From NCBI GenBank assembly GCA_002328075.1, contig DCVT01000046.1, positions 1 through 64,000 of the forward strand: 64,000 nucleotides of DNA, in the 5' to 3' direction. The notes under the pieces were generated by a model. It was not told the DNA's origin, did no database searches, and saw nothing but the letters and a program-made list of their open reading frames with translations. Position 1 is the stretch's first letter, and each line of letters starts with the position of its first letter. Origin of the DNA: Anaerolineales bacterium UBA2181. GTDB lineage: Bacteria > Chloroflexota > Anaerolineae > Promineifilales > UBA4811. The translations under genes and the position numbers were made by a program. Below are positions 9,087 to 18,292 of this stretch, one piece after another.

Positions 9087-10016
9087 TCAGTGGTCCTCCT
9101 GCCCGGCCGCCTTGCCCGTCTGGTAATACGCCAGAAAGACTTCCTCCAGCGATGGGTGCTCGGTTTCCAGGTCGCGCACGGGAAAAGCCGCCAGCGCCTT
9201 GATCAACCGGTCCACCTCTCCCTCCACCTGCACCGTGACGTGCATCCCGTTGCGATCGGCCGCTCCCACCAGGGAAACGCCCTCTATGCGCGCCAGGGGC
9301 GCCACATCCACCGGTTGCTGGAAACGAATATGAAGCCGGCGCAGGGTCATGGCCACCAGCCGGCCGGGCTCAGCGACCTCTACGATGCGGCCGTCCCGAA
9401 TGATGGCCACGTGCTCGGCCAGCGCCTCCACTTCACTGATGATGTGCGAGGAGAAAAAGACGGTTGCGCCGCCGGCACAGGCCTCCCGAAGCATGCGGTG
9501 GACTTGCTGTTGCATCAGCGGATCCAGCCCCGAGGTCGGTTCGTCGAGCAACAAGAGGTCAGCCTGCGGCATCAGCGCCTGAACCACCCCCACCTTTTGT
9601 TTGTTTCCCTTGGAAAGGTTCTTTACCGGAGTCTCCAGGTCCAGGTCCAATCGCTGGGCCAGGCGGGGCACCTGGCTCCAGTCCATCTTGGCGCCGCGAA
9701 GCTGGCTAAAGTAGCGCAGCACCTCGCGGACGCGTAGGTTGGCATCCAGATTGAGTTCACCCGGCAGGTAGCCGGTCCGGGCGCGGACGCCCACCGGGTC
9801 GGCCTGAGGATCCATCCCCAGCACCCGCAACGTCCCGCTGTCCGGCCGGATCAGGTCCAGCAGGCAGCGAATGGTGGTCGTCTTGCCCGCTCCGTTGGGA
9901 CCCAGGAAACCAAAAATCTCGCCCTGACGGACCTCCAGGTCAACGCCGCGCAGGGCCACAACCCGGCCGTACGATTTGTGCAGTCCCTCGGTCATCAGGG
10001 CTATGGAATCGCTCAT
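9087..10016 (-). CDS. ABC-2 exporter ATP-binding protein
   Basis: A 309-residue ATPase of the CcmA/DrrA type. Walker A is GPNGAGKTT (about residues 38-46), the Q-loop is in TGYLPGE, the signature is LSKGNKQK, Walker B is LLLLDEPTSGLD, and the switch is FSSH. The LSKGNKQK variant of the signature is common in ABC-2 exporter ATPases. The C-terminal 90 residues form the usual regulatory tail. AAGGAGG precedes the ATG at 10016. It is first in a two-gene operon with the permease. Confidence 0.93.
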   Translation of the reverse strand: MSDSIALMTEGLHKSYGRVVALRGVDLEVRQGEIFGFLGPNGAGKTTTIRCLLDLIRPDSGTLRVLGMDPQADPVGVRARTGYLPGELNLDANLRVREVLRYFSQLRGAKMDWSQVPRLAQRLDLDLETPVKNLSKGNKQKVGVVQALMPQADLLLLDEPTSGLDPLMQQQVHRMLREACAGGATVFFSSHIISEVEALAEHVAIIRDGRIVEVAEPGRLVAMTLRRLHIRFQQPVDVAPLARIEGVSLVGAADRNGMHVTVQVEGEVDRLIKALAAFPVRDLETEHPSLEEVFLAYYQTGKAAGQEDH

Positions 10017-10055
10017 ACCCTACCTCCTTGCCCGGGCAGCCCGTTCATGCCGGAG

Positions 10056-10084
10056 AGTGTAGTGCCGTTGGCCCCGGGCGTCAA
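10056..10084 (-). promoter_or_regulatory. Promoter of the ABC-2 exporter operon
   Basis: On the minus strand TTGACG (10084-10079) is followed by a 17-nt spacer and TACACT (10061-10056). The start codon is 40 nt downstream. Confidence 0.6.
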
Positions 10085-10140
10085 TACCTGCCCAAACGCC
10101 CAGGAGCCAACTCCGGTCCCAGGTCGGCCGCCCCGGGTGC

Positions 10141-10169
10141 TTGTCGTACCGGTCGAACCGGGGTATGAT
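10141..10169 (+). promoter_or_regulatory. Promoter of the molybdenum hydroxylase operon
   Basis: TTGTCG (10141-10146), a 17-nt spacer and TATGAT (10164-10169), about 64 nt upstream of the FAD-subunit start codon. It is divergent from the ABC-2 promoter. Confidence 0.6.
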
Positions 10170-10232
10170 TGGAGCCGGACCGTTCAGGACGCAAGCGGCT
10201 CGCCCGCAAGGCCCGACCAGAAAGGAACAGCG

Positions 10233-11069
10233 ATGCCGATGATCACCGAGTACCACCGACCGGACAACGCCGCGGACGCGCTGGCGCTTCTTGGCCGTAC
10301 CGAACCACGAACGGTGCCGCTGGCCGGCGGGACCTGGTTGGTGCCGCGGCTCGGCCGCCAGGTGCCGGCCGGCGCCGTGGTGGATTTGCGGGACCTGGGA
10401 TGGCGTGGGATCGAGCGAGATCCGGACACGTTGCGCATCGGGCCGATGGCCACGCTGTCGGAAGTCGCCGCCAGCCCGGTCTGTATGGCGCTGGCGGATG
10501 GCATCCTGGCCAGGACCGCGCGCACCGACGCAACCGTGAACGTGCGGAACCAGGCCACCGTGGGCGGAACGGTGGTGGTGGCGCCGGCTGACTCCGAGTT
10601 TGTCCTCGCCCTGCTGGCGCTGGACGCTGAATTGACCGTGCAATCCAGCGCCGGCGGGTACCGTATCTGGTCGCTGGAGGACTTGCTGCAAGCACCGGAA
10701 AACGCCTTGATGGGCGGCCTCATCACCCAGATCCGCATTCACCTGCCTCTGTCAAGCGCCGCCGGCCTGGCTCGAGTGGCGCGCACCCCATCCGACCATC
10801 CCATCGTGTCGGCCGTCGCGCTCTGTGCAGAATCTCGCTGGCACCAGGAGGATGTTCGGGTCAGCGGCCGGGTGCGAATCGCCCTGGGTGGCGTTGGGCG
10901 CCGGCCGCTCATCGTGCAGGTGGAACGACCGGACCAGGCCTCGTCGGCCGTGTCCGAGGCCATCGGCGCGGCCGGTGCGTGGGGCGATCACCGCGGTTCG
11001 GACGGTTATCGGCGCATCGTGGGCGCCCTGCTGGCCAAACGCGCTCTGGATGAGGCCCTGGCTTATTGA
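10233..11069 (+). CDS. Molybdenum hydroxylase FAD-binding subunit (CoxM/XdhB-like)
   Basis: A 278-residue flavin subunit of a xanthine dehydrogenase/CO-dehydrogenase-family enzyme. It would pass electrons from the iron-sulfur clusters to the acceptor. The FAD_binding_5 fold shows as an N-terminal ITEYHRP, then LAGGTWLVPRL for the pyrophosphate loop, and NVRNQATVGG corresponding to the family's N-x-Q-TxGGN loop. The C-terminal part matches the CO-dehydrogenase flavoprotein C-terminal domain. ATG 10233 follows AAAGGAACAG. The gene precedes the fused iron-sulfur/molybdenum subunit by 68 nt. The substrate is undetermined. Confidence 0.88.
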   Translation: MPMITEYHRPDNAADALALLGRTEPRTVPLAGGTWLVPRLGRQVPAGAVVDLRDLGWRGIERDPDTLRIGPMATLSEVAASPVCMALADGILARTARTDATVNVRNQATVGGTVVVAPADSEFVLALLALDAELTVQSSAGGYRIWSLEDLLQAPENALMGGLITQIRIHLPLSSAAGLARVARTPSDHPIVSAVALCAESRWHQEDVRVSGRVRIALGGVGRRPLIVQVERPDQASSAVSEAIGAAGAWGDHRGSDGYRRIVGALLAKRALDEALAY

Positions 11070-11137
11070 TCCAATGCTGACCATCCCCGGCGCACAACCT
11101 GGTTGGAGCGCGCGGCATCACACATTTGGGAGGACCT

Positions 11138-14122
11138 ATGGACGTTCACCTGACAATCAACGGCGAGGCCTGGACGCTGGATGTTCGGGCCGGCGAGCTG
11201 CTGCTGCACGCGTTGAGGCGAGCCGGTTTCTACGGCGTCAAGCACGGCTGTGAGACCGGCGAGTGCGGAGCCTGCGCGATCATCCTGAACCATCGGTTGG
11301 TGAATAGCTGCACCATGCTGGCGGCGCAAGCGGATGGAGCCAGCATCATCACCATCGAGGGACTGGCTCCGGACCGGCCCGGAGCCCGCGGCTGGCTGGA
11401 TCCGATTCAACAGGCATTCATCGATTGCGGTGCCATCCAGTGTGGTTATTGCACGCCGGCCCAGATCCTGGCAGCCAAGGCGCTGTTGCGGGAAAACTCG
11501 TCGCCGACGGAGCGCGAGGTGCGGGAGGCGTTGGCCGGGGTTATTTGCCGCTGTACCGGCTATGTCAAACCGGTCCAGGCGGTGTTGAGAGTAGCGGCGC
11601 TGCTGCGCGGGGAACCGGCGCCCGCCTTTGACGAGACCGACGACGGCACGCCGGCCCTCCCGTTTCCTTCAACCGGCGACCTCCCGGAAGCGGAAGAACC
11701 GCCGGCCTTCACCAGTTCGGGAGCAGAGCCGACGCCGACCGCCATCAGGGTGGATGCCCCCCGTCTGATCCTGGCCCCACCCAGGCCTGACACTCGGGTG
11801 GTCAACCGGCCGGCGATCAAGGTGGACGCAGTCAAACTGGCCAAGGGCCGGCCCGTCTTCACCGACGACCTCACCCTGCCGGGCATGTTGTACGGCGCGC
11901 TGCTGACCAGCCCCCAGGCGCACGCTCGCATCCGCACGATTGATACCGCCCAGGCGCGGGCGCTCCCCGGCGTCCACGCGGTTCTGACGTACCAGGATGT
12001 GCCCCGGGTGATCTATGCTTCCGGCGGACAAAGCTACCCCAACCCCCCGCCCTACGATCAGGTAAGCCTGGACAGCAAGGTGCGGCATGTGGGCGACCGC
12101 GTGGCGGCCGTGGCGGCCGAGAGCCCGGAAATCGCCGAGGAGGCACTGGGGCTGATCCAGGTGGAGTATGAGCCACTGCCGGCCGTTTTCGACCCCCTGG
12201 AGGCCATGCAGGAAGGGGCTCCGGTGATTCATGACGAACCCGACGCGGTTGGCATCCACGACGCGGAGCGTAACCTGGTCCACGACCTGCATGTAGCGTA
12301 CGGTGACGTGGAACAGGGCCTGGCGGAAGCGGATCTGGTGGTGGAGCGCGAATACCGGGTGCATCAGGTCCAACAGGTTCACATCGAGCCCCACGTCTGC
12401 ATCACGTGGTGGGACGAGGACGACCGGTTGGTGGTACGGTCTTCCACTCAGGTCCCCTTTCACACCCGGCGCATGCTGGCGCCCCTGGTTCAGCTGCCCA
12501 TTCGCCGCATTCGGGTCATCAAGCCGCGCATCGGCGGCGGGTTCGGCGGCAAACAGGAGATGGTCCTGGAGGACCTGTGCGCCCATCTGACGCTGGCGAC
12601 CGGCCGGCCGGTCCGGATGGAATACACCCGCGAGCAGAGCTTTGCCAGTGCTCGTTCGCGCCATCCGCAGATCCTCCGCTACCGGGTCGGTGCGAACAAG
12701 GACGGAACGCTCACCGCCGTTCACCTCCACATCATCGCAGACAAGGGCGCCTACGGGCCCCACGGGCTGACGGTCCAGTTCGTATCGGGTTTCCGCGGCC
12801 TGAGCACCTACCGGGCGCCCCACCTGAGATTCGATTGCCAGGTGGTCTACACCAACAAACCGGCTCCGGGCGCGTACCGGGGATACGGCGCCCCTCAGGC
12901 CCTCTTTGCCCTGGAATCCGTGATGGAAGAGACCGCCCTGGCGCTAGGATTTGACCCGGTCGAATTCAAACGGAGAAACTGGTTGCGCGAGGGCGACGAG
13001 ATCACCATGGCCAAGGCGATGGGCGAGGGCCGGGAGGGGTTCCAGCAGTTCGTCCGGTCCTCAGGTTTGGAGCAGTGCGTGCAGCAGGGCGCGGCGATCG
13101 CCAACTGGGAACGGCGTTACGACCCCAACTGGCGCTTTGACCCCGCGCGGCCGCACATCCGCCGCGGACTTGGCTTTGCGGTGGCAATGCACGGCAGCGG
13201 CATCGCCGGCCTGGACATGGGCGCCGCCTCCATCAAGTTGAACGACGACGGCAGCTTTAACCTGACCGTCGGCGCCACCGACCTGGGAACCGGTTCGGAC
13301 ACCATCCTGGCCCAGATCGCAGCCGAGGTCCTTGGCGTCCCGACGGAGGACATCCTGGTCTACTCCTCGGACACCGACCTGACCCCGTTTGACAAGGGAG
13401 CCTATGCCAGCAGCACCACCTACATCAGCGGCAACGCTGTGTTCAAGGCGGCCCAGGAGGTGCGCCAGCAGATCATCCAGCATGCCGCTCGCCACCTGTT
13501 CCTGGACCCCGATCCGCAGCAAATGACCCTGGAAGGACGCCAGGTCTGGACCCACGACGGTCGCTCGGTGCCCCTGGACCAGGTTGCGCTCCACTCGTTG
13601 CACCAGGCAACGCAGCACCAGATCATGGCTTCCGCCAGCCACATGAGTTACGAAAGCCCACCCCCGTTTTCGGCCCAATTTGCCGAACTGGAGGTAGATA
13701 TCCAGACCGGGCAGGTCACCGTCCAGCGATTGGTGATCGCGGTCGACTGCGGCACGGCCATCAACCCCGTCACCGCCTCGGGCCAGGTCGAGGGAGGAGT
13801 CATCCAGGCGCTGGGGTACACGCTGTGTGAGGAGATGGCCTACGACCATGCCGGCCGGCTATTGACCACCGACCTGCGCTCCTACCGCGTTTTTGCTGCC
13901 GACGAGGTGCCGGAGATGCCTGTGATCCTGGTTCAGACCTACGAGCCCAGCGGCCCATACGGCGCCAAGGCCGTCGGTGAGATCCCCAAGCATGGGGTGG
14001 CACCGGCCGTGGCAAGCGCCATATTCCACGCCACGGGAGTCCGCCTGCGGGCGCTGCCGTTCACGCCGGAGCGCGTGTGGCAGAGGTTGCAGGAGGCTCA
14101 GATCCCGGGCGTCTCATCGTGA
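11138..14122 (+). CDS. Molybdenum hydroxylase, fused 2Fe-2S and molybdopterin subunits
   Basis: A 994-residue fusion. Residues 1-160 are the CoxS-like iron-sulfur part. A plant-type 2Fe-2S site has C38, C43, C46 and C58; a second cluster lies in CGYCTPAQ and CRCTGY. After a Pro/Glu-rich linker (about 165-225), the CoxL/XdhA-like part begins at about residue 240, with GGGFGGKQE for molybdopterin binding, PGAYRGYGAPQ, and the late KAVGE carrying the expected catalytic Glu. Usually these are separate subunits, or the flavin domain lies between them. There is no CoxL-type Cys loop that I can recognise, so a purine/aldehyde-type oxidase is likelier than CO dehydrogenase. GGGAGG precedes ATG 11138. 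The stop overlaps the next gene. Confidence 0.9.
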   Translation: MDVHLTINGEAWTLDVRAGELLLHALRRAGFYGVKHGCETGECGACAIILNHRLVNSCTMLAAQADGASIITIEGLAPDRPGARGWLDPIQQAFIDCGAIQCGYCTPAQILAAKALLRENSSPTEREVREALAGVICRCTGYVKPVQAVLRVAALLRGEPAPAFDETDDGTPALPFPSTGDLPEAEEPPAFTSSGAEPTPTAIRVDAPRLILAPPRPDTRVVNRPAIKVDAVKLAKGRPVFTDDLTLPGMLYGALLTSPQAHARIRTIDTAQARALPGVHAVLTYQDVPRVIYASGGQSYPNPPPYDQVSLDSKVRHVGDRVAAVAAESPEIAEEALGLIQVEYEPLPAVFDPLEAMQEGAPVIHDEPDAVGIHDAERNLVHDLHVAYGDVEQGLAEADLVVEREYRVHQVQQVHIEPHVCITWWDEDDRLVVRSSTQVPFHTRRMLAPLVQLPIRRIRVIKPRIGGGFGGKQEMVLEDLCAHLTLATGRPVRMEYTREQSFASARSRHPQILRYRVGANKDGTLTAVHLHIIADKGAYGPHGLTVQFVSGFRGLSTYRAPHLRFDCQVVYTNKPAPGAYRGYGAPQALFALESVMEETALALGFDPVEFKRRNWLREGDEITMAKAMGEGREGFQQFVRSSGLEQCVQQGAAIANWERRYDPNWRFDPARPHIRRGLGFAVAMHGSGIAGLDMGAASIKLNDDGSFNLTVGATDLGTGSDTILAQIAAEVLGVPTEDILVYSSDTDLTPFDKGAYASSTTYISGNAVFKAAQEVRQQIIQHAARHLFLDPDPQQMTLEGRQVWTHDGRSVPLDQVALHSLHQATQHQIMASASHMSYESPPPFSAQFAELEVDIQTGQVTVQRLVIAVDCGTAINPVTASGQVEGGVIQALGYTLCEEMAYDHAGRLLTTDLRSYRVFAADEVPEMPVILVQTYEPSGPYGAKAVGEIPKHGVAPAVASAIFHATGVRLRALPFTPERVWQRLQEAQIPGVSS

Positions 14123-14877
14123 CACTGCTACACGAGCTGCTGGCTGCGATTGATTCCGACGCGCCGGTCGCAGATGTCCGCGTCGGCCTGCACTGGACGG
14201 TTCTGCTGACCGCTGACGGGCGGGCTGGCATCGCCAACGCCAACCTGATGCCTCACGAGCACGGGTCGGCCGATGTCGAGGCGGCCGGAACGTTGATTGG
14301 GCGGTCTGCGCGGGAGGTGGCCGGCTGGGCGCTGAATGGACGGCCGGTGGAAAGAGGCATCGGCGTAGCGGCCATCAATGCGCTCTTGCCGTTGCCGGCG
14401 CGGGCCGACGATCCCGTTGCGCCGGGTTCGCATCTGCTCACTGACCTGAACGCGGCCGACCTGCTGTTGGAGCGCGCGCCGGGCAAGACGGTGGTCGTGG
14501 TCGGTCACTTTCCATTCCTGCCCCAGCTCGAGGCGGTGGCCGGCCGGCTGTTCATCCTGGAAAGAGACCCCGCGCCCGGCGAGTACCCGGCCTCGGCCGC
14601 CGCTGAGATCGTCCCGCAAGCAGACGTCGCTGCCATCACCGGCTCGGCGATCGTCAATGGGACGCTGGAGGAGCTCTTGGGACTGTGCCGGCCGGACGCC
14701 TACGTGGTGGTTCTCGGCCCCAGCACACCGCTACACCCACTGGTCCTGCGGCGCGGGGTGGCAGCCATTGCCGGCAGCATCGTCACCGAGCCGCGGGTCT
14801 GCATGGAGTACGTAAGCCAGGCAAGCACCTACCGCCAACTGCGCGGGGTTCGCAAAATGGTGCTGCTGCGCCGTTGA
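14119..14877 (+). CDS. DUF364/DUF4213-type protein (putative heavy-metal chelation)
   Basis: A 252-residue protein. Motifs VVVVGHFPF, FILERDPAPGEYPASAAAE, VPQADVAAITGSAIVNGTLEELL match my memory of the DUF364/DUF4213 family, named a putative heavy-metal-chelation domain and often found beside transporters or molybdenum enzymes. The GTG start at 14119 overlaps the stop of the molybdenum hydroxylase gene as GTGA. That tight coupling suggests a job in cofactor or metal handling for that enzyme. This role is inference; no biochemical function is established in the sequence. Confidence 0.78.
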   Translation: MTLLHELLAAIDSDAPVADVRVGLHWTVLLTADGRAGIANANLMPHEHGSADVEAAGTLIGRSAREVAGWALNGRPVERGIGVAAINALLPLPARADDPVAPGSHLLTDLNAADLLLERAPGKTVVVVGHFPFLPQLEAVAGRLFILERDPAPGEYPASAAAEIVPQADVAAITGSAIVNGTLEELLGLCRPDAYVVVLGPSTPLHPLVLRRGVAAIAGSIVTEPRVCMEYVSQASTYRQLRGVRKMVLLRR

Positions 14878-14955
14878 CGCGCCTTCAGGCGGCGGCCGAC
14901 AGCGGGGCCGATTTGGCCGGGACGGGTCACATGGCGTCAGCGGCGCACGCGCTGC

Positions 14956-14983
14956 TTGACAGCGGTATTCGAACTGCTAAACT
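14956..14983 (+). promoter_or_regulatory. Promoter of the FmdB-type zinc ribbon gene
   Basis: TTGACA (14956-14961), a 16-nt spacer and TAAACT (14978-14983), about 20 nt before the start codon. Confidence 0.6.
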
Positions 14984-15002
14984 TGCCGGCAGCGAGGAGA
15001 TA

Positions 15003-15209
15003 ATGCCAATCTACGAATACGAATGTGAGGATTGCGGCACACGCTTTGACAAACTGGTTCGCGGCTTTTCGGCCCCGGCGGAGGTCACGTGTCCAGAATG
15101 TGGCAGCGCAGAGGTTCGCAAGGCGTTTTCCACCTTTGCCAGCCTGGGCTCGCGCAGCAGCACGTCGGCCGCAAGTTCGGCATCCGACGCCTGTGCTCCC
15201 TCGGGTTGA
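15003..15209 (+). CDS. FmdB-family zinc ribbon protein
   Basis: A 68-residue protein beginning MPIYEYECEDCG and continuing to CPECG, the CxxC-x(n)-CxxC zinc ribbon of the FmdB/CxxC_CXXC_SSSS family. The Ser/Ala-rich tail is typical of the family. GAGGAGATA precedes the ATG. It has its own promoter and terminator, so it is probably monocistronic. Proposed to be a small regulatory protein; FmdB was first noted beside a formamidase operon, but the role is not settled. Confidence 0.85.
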   Translation: MPIYEYECEDCGTRFDKLVRGFSAPAEVTCPECGSAEVRKAFSTFASLGSRSSTSAASSASDACAPSG

Positions 15210-15252
15210 CGCCTTTAGTCTTTCGGGCCGGTGGCCCGATGGAGTTCTTCCC

Positions 15253-15283
15253 AGAGCCCGCTCGTGACAACGGGCTCTTTTTT
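15253..15283 (+). terminator. Intrinsic terminator after the FmdB-type gene
   Basis: An 8-bp GC-rich stem AGAGCCCG (15253-15260) pairs with CGGGCTCT (15271-15278), with a 10-nt loop and a run of six T residues (15278-15283). Confidence 0.85.
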
Positions 15284-15305
15284 GCCGGTTTGTAGAGTAG
15301 CGCTC

Positions 15306-15845
15306 ATGAACCAATTAAGCTTTACCTCGCCCAAGGGCCGGGAGTACGTGATCCGGGACATCCAGCCGCAAGACACCGACCTGTTGGTGGATCTCTTTTA
15401 CCACCTCACCCCTGAGACCATCTACCGGCGGTTCCACACCACCATCGATCCGCAAACCGTCCCGCTTGAGCACATCCGACAGGTGGCCGGCCAGCTGGCT
15501 CGCATAGATCCCGATTGTGATGTGGCGCTGCTGGCGCTGCACCAGGATCAGGCAGTCGGGGTGGCTCGGTTTCATCGTATACAAGGCACCACCGATGCCG
15601 AATCGGCCATTGTGGTGCGGGATGATTACCAGCGGGAGGGCCTGGGTACCCACCTTTTGGAGCTCCTGCGCGCCCGCGCCCAGGAGAAGGGTGTCACTCA
15701 CTTGATTGCCCTGGTGCTGGCGCAGAACAACCCCATCACCCAGGTGGTTCGGCAGTCAGGGCTCAAATCCAAATGGCGGTTTGAACAGGGCGAATCCTAC
15801 CTGGAGGTGGACATTACCTCCCCCGAGGTGCCGGCGGCCGACTGA
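15306..15845 (+). CDS. GNAT-family N-acetyltransferase
   Basis: A 179-residue single-domain GNAT protein. The acetyl-CoA pyrophosphate loop is seen in DDYQREGLGTHLLELL (about residues 103-118), and the preceding beta-strand is SAIVV. The N-terminal DIQPQDTDLLVDLFYHLTPE is like the GNAT modules found in Pat-type acetyltransferases. The start is ATG 15306, 23 nt after the T-run of the preceding terminator; no strong Shine-Dalgarno site is visible. Substrate unknown. It converges with the epimerase gene. Confidence 0.8.
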   Translation: MNQLSFTSPKGREYVIRDIQPQDTDLLVDLFYHLTPETIYRRFHTTIDPQTVPLEHIRQVAGQLARIDPDCDVALLALHQDQAVGVARFHRIQGTTDAESAIVVRDDYQREGLGTHLLELLRARAQEKGVTHLIALVLAQNNPITQVVRQSGLKSKWRFEQGESYLEVDITSPEVPAAD

Positions 15846-15922
15846 CCGCAGTCAGGCGCCGCTGCGCACGCGCGGCGGTCAGATCGGGCGCGAACCCGGC
15901 CGGAGGGAGCCCTGACCGATCC

Positions 15923-16894
15923 TCACTCCTCCTCTTCCGCCCCCAGAGCGGCTGCCACCTGCGCCAATCCTTCGCGATAGGTCGGGTAACGGGGTTCAAG
16001 CCCCAACTCGCGGCGCATCCGCCGGTTCTGCATGTGAACGTCCAGCGTGGCCATTCGAATGAGGTCCTCCGTGATGGGCGCCTTTTGGCCCACCACTCGG
16101 GCCAGGAACCTCACCACCCCAATCAACAGCCGAACTCGCCTGACGGACGTCAATTGCACCGGGGGTGCGCCCAGCAGGTTGGCGAGATGGCTGTGAAAGG
16201 TGAGAACCGGAACCGGCTCGTCGTCCGCCAGGCAAAAGACCCGTTGCGTTCCGCCGCGCCCGGCATACTCAGCCATGGCGCGCAGCCCCCGTACGGCATC
16301 CTCCACATGGATGACGCTGATCACGTTGCTCCCGTCGCCCGTGATCCGCAACCGGCCGCGCTGCAGCTGTTCCTGTCCCAGGATCGGCGCACCCGGTCCA
16401 TAGATTCCACCCATTCGGGCGATAATCGCCGGAAATCCGCCGCTTCGCGCCAGGTCCAGCAGCAAGGTTTCGGCCTCCAATTTGGATCGCGAATAAACCG
16501 TGGGTGGGGCCGTGGGGCTCTCTTCGTCCACCGGCCCCGGCTGCTGACCGTACACGCTGCTGCTGCTCACGTACACAAACGCCCGCAGATGGGCGGATTG
16601 ACAAGCCTCGGCAACGTGACGCGTTCCCTGGGTGTTCAGCTCAAAGGGATCACGCCGCCCGTCGCTACCGCCGCCCACCAGGTGATAAACCACGTCCACA
16701 TCCTCAGCCAGGGTGGCCAGCGTCTCCGGCTGGGTAACGTCGCCGAGGACCACCTGCACGCCTCGCTCTGCCAGTGCCTCGGCTTTCCAATCGGAATAGC
16801 ACAGCACCCGCAGCGGGATCCCCGCCGCCAGCAGGTTATCAACCAGATGGCGGCCCAGGTAGCCGGTGCCGCCTGTCACCAATGTCTTGCTCAT
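15923..16894 (-). CDS. NAD-dependent epimerase/dehydratase (extended SDR)
   Basis: A 323-residue short-chain dehydrogenase of the extended type. The N-terminal TGGTGYLGRHL is the GxxGxxG dinucleotide loop. An acidic residue near GDVTQPE binds the adenine side. The active-site YSRSK carries Tyr and Lys, preceded by the SSSSVYG serine segment. It acts in the cytoplasm on a nucleotide sugar or a related substrate; the exact one cannot be told. The gene stands alone between a convergent GNAT gene and the upstream lipoprotein genes. Confidence 0.85.
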   Translation of the reverse strand: MSKTLVTGGTGYLGRHLVDNLLAAGIPLRVLCYSDWKAEALAERGVQVVLGDVTQPETLATLAEDVDVVYHLVGGGSDGRRDPFELNTQGTRHVAEACQSAHLRAFVYVSSSSVYGQQPGPVDEESPTAPPTVYSRSKLEAETLLLDLARSGGFPAIIARMGGIYGPGAPILGQEQLQRGRLRITGDGSNVISVIHVEDAVRGLRAMAEYAGRGGTQRVFCLADDEPVPVLTFHSHLANLLGAPPVQLTSVRRVRLLIGVVRFLARVVGQKAPITEDLIRMATLDVHMQNRRMRRELGLEPRYPTYREGLAQVAAALGAEEEE

Positions 16895-16962
16895 CTATTC
16901 CCTCTCAGACACTCGATGCCCCGCTCTCGCTCGCTGACAACGGGAGTCGATCCTGGCCCCCG

Positions 16963-18282
16963 TCACCGGTTACTCGCGACATATTCGGTCAACTGCGGCA
17001 AGATTGGATTCACGTCATAGGTCTTCCAGGATTCGCCGCCGCCAGCGGTAAAGAGCGCAAACCCGATCACGTACGGGTCGCGCTGAAGTTGCCCGTCATA
17101 CCAGGCCAGCTGGCGGAGATACGCCTCCGCGCCGCTGCCCAGTCCCAATTCCTGCCAGTAATCCACGAACTCCTGCCAACCCAGACCCGGCGGGCCCGGC
17201 CGTTGGCCGCTCATCACGATGCCATCGATTCCGGCCTCCGAGATCACCAGCGGTATGACGGTTCCGCGCGGGATCAGTATGTCCTGGTACAACCAGCGGT
17301 AGCGCAAGGCCAACGAACCTCGGTCGCCGTAGGCCGGCAGACCTGGCAACGGATCGCCGTACAGATAATCGAGCGTGGGCGCGGCGTACTCGTGCAGCGT
17401 GAGCAGCCCTCCATGCAGTCGGGCCGCCTCCAAGGCCGGCAGAAAAAGGTAGAACTGGTCCAACTCTGGCACGCCGGTGGAGAATCCGCCCACTGCCGCC
17501 CGGAAACCGTGCTGGGCCAGGAGCCGGACCCGCTCTGCCTCAAAATCCGCATACCACCGCATGCGCTCGTCCGGATCCGCCTCGTTCCATCCCTCCCAGT
17601 AATCCACACCGGGGTTGAGCTGATAGGTGGGCAACTGGTTTACCACCAGCTTGCGCGCTTCGGAGCGGGGATCGCCAACCATTTCCTGGCTGGCAACCGA
17701 GACGCGTCCAATGGTGACCGTCTCCGGGCTGACCTGCTTGACTTCCGTCAACCAACCCAGATCGTCCACGGCCTTGATGACCGCCGGACGCGTGCGCCGC
17801 ACGAACTCCATGATCAGCGGGCTGTCGTTGCGGATCACATGCAGTCCCAATTTGCTGCCCGGACGGCCGGGTGGCGCCGATCCCCAATCCAGGGTGGCGT
17901 GCGCCGTAGGCGCGGCGGTGGCGGCCGGTGGCGGATTCGTCGGTGCGCGAGTCGCCGTCGCGGTCGGCCCGGGTGTTCCGGTCGAGGTTCCGGTTGGGAA
18001 GGGCGTCCGCGTGGGAAACGGGCTCGGCGTATGATGCCACTCAACCGTCGCGGCCGGCGCAGGGCCGGTGGGTGGCGACGCCGGGGTCCAGGTCGGCGGA
18101 AGCGTGGTCAATCGATCGAGTTGCGACGGAGACGGCCCCGCGGGGGGTCGCGCCGCCCACGTGAGGGGCATGGGCTCGACAGCTGTGGGCTGATATTCGG
18201 CCGCCGGCCGGCAGGCGCCCAATGAGAACGCCATTGCCCAGGCAGCAGCACAGAGGATCAGAGTTGTGGGCCGCGCCTGCAT
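16963..18282 (-). CDS. Glycosidase-like lipoprotein (clan GH-A type), copy 2
   Basis: A 439-residue predicted surface lipoprotein with lipobox LGAC (Cys24), a Pro/Thr/Ala-rich linker of about 120 residues, and a TIM-barrel-like domain starting at KLGLHVIRN. YWEGWNEA holds the Asn-Glu pair expected for the acid/base of clan GH-A, and VISEAGIDG holds a candidate nucleophile Glu. It is a tandem paralogue of the gene immediately upstream. ATG 18282 is chosen because it lies 10 nt after that gene's stop with GCAAGGG upstream. The substrate is not predictable; a structural, non-catalytic role remains possible because residues around the second Glu are family-specific. Confidence 0.7.
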   Translation of the reverse strand: MQARPTTLILCAAAWAMAFSLGACRPAAEYQPTAVEPMPLTWAARPPAGPSPSQLDRLTTLPPTWTPASPPTGPAPAATVEWHHTPSPFPTRTPFPTGTSTGTPGPTATATRAPTNPPPAATAAPTAHATLDWGSAPPGRPGSKLGLHVIRNDSPLIMEFVRRTRPAVIKAVDDLGWLTEVKQVSPETVTIGRVSVASQEMVGDPRSEARKLVVNQLPTYQLNPGVDYWEGWNEADPDERMRWYADFEAERVRLLAQHGFRAAVGGFSTGVPELDQFYLFLPALEAARLHGGLLTLHEYAAPTLDYLYGDPLPGLPAYGDRGSLALRYRWLYQDILIPRGTVIPLVISEAGIDGIVMSGQRPGPPGLGWQEFVDYWQELGLGSGAEAYLRQLAWYDGQLQRDPYVIGFALFTAGGGESWKTYDVNPILPQLTEYVASNR

Positions 18283-18292
18283 CCGCCCTTGC

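Noticed and set aside
15842..15882. Inverted repeat CTGACCGC/GCGGTCAG between the GNAT and epimerase genes as terminator
   Set aside because: The stem is only 8 bp with a 25-nt loop and there is no T-run on either strand.
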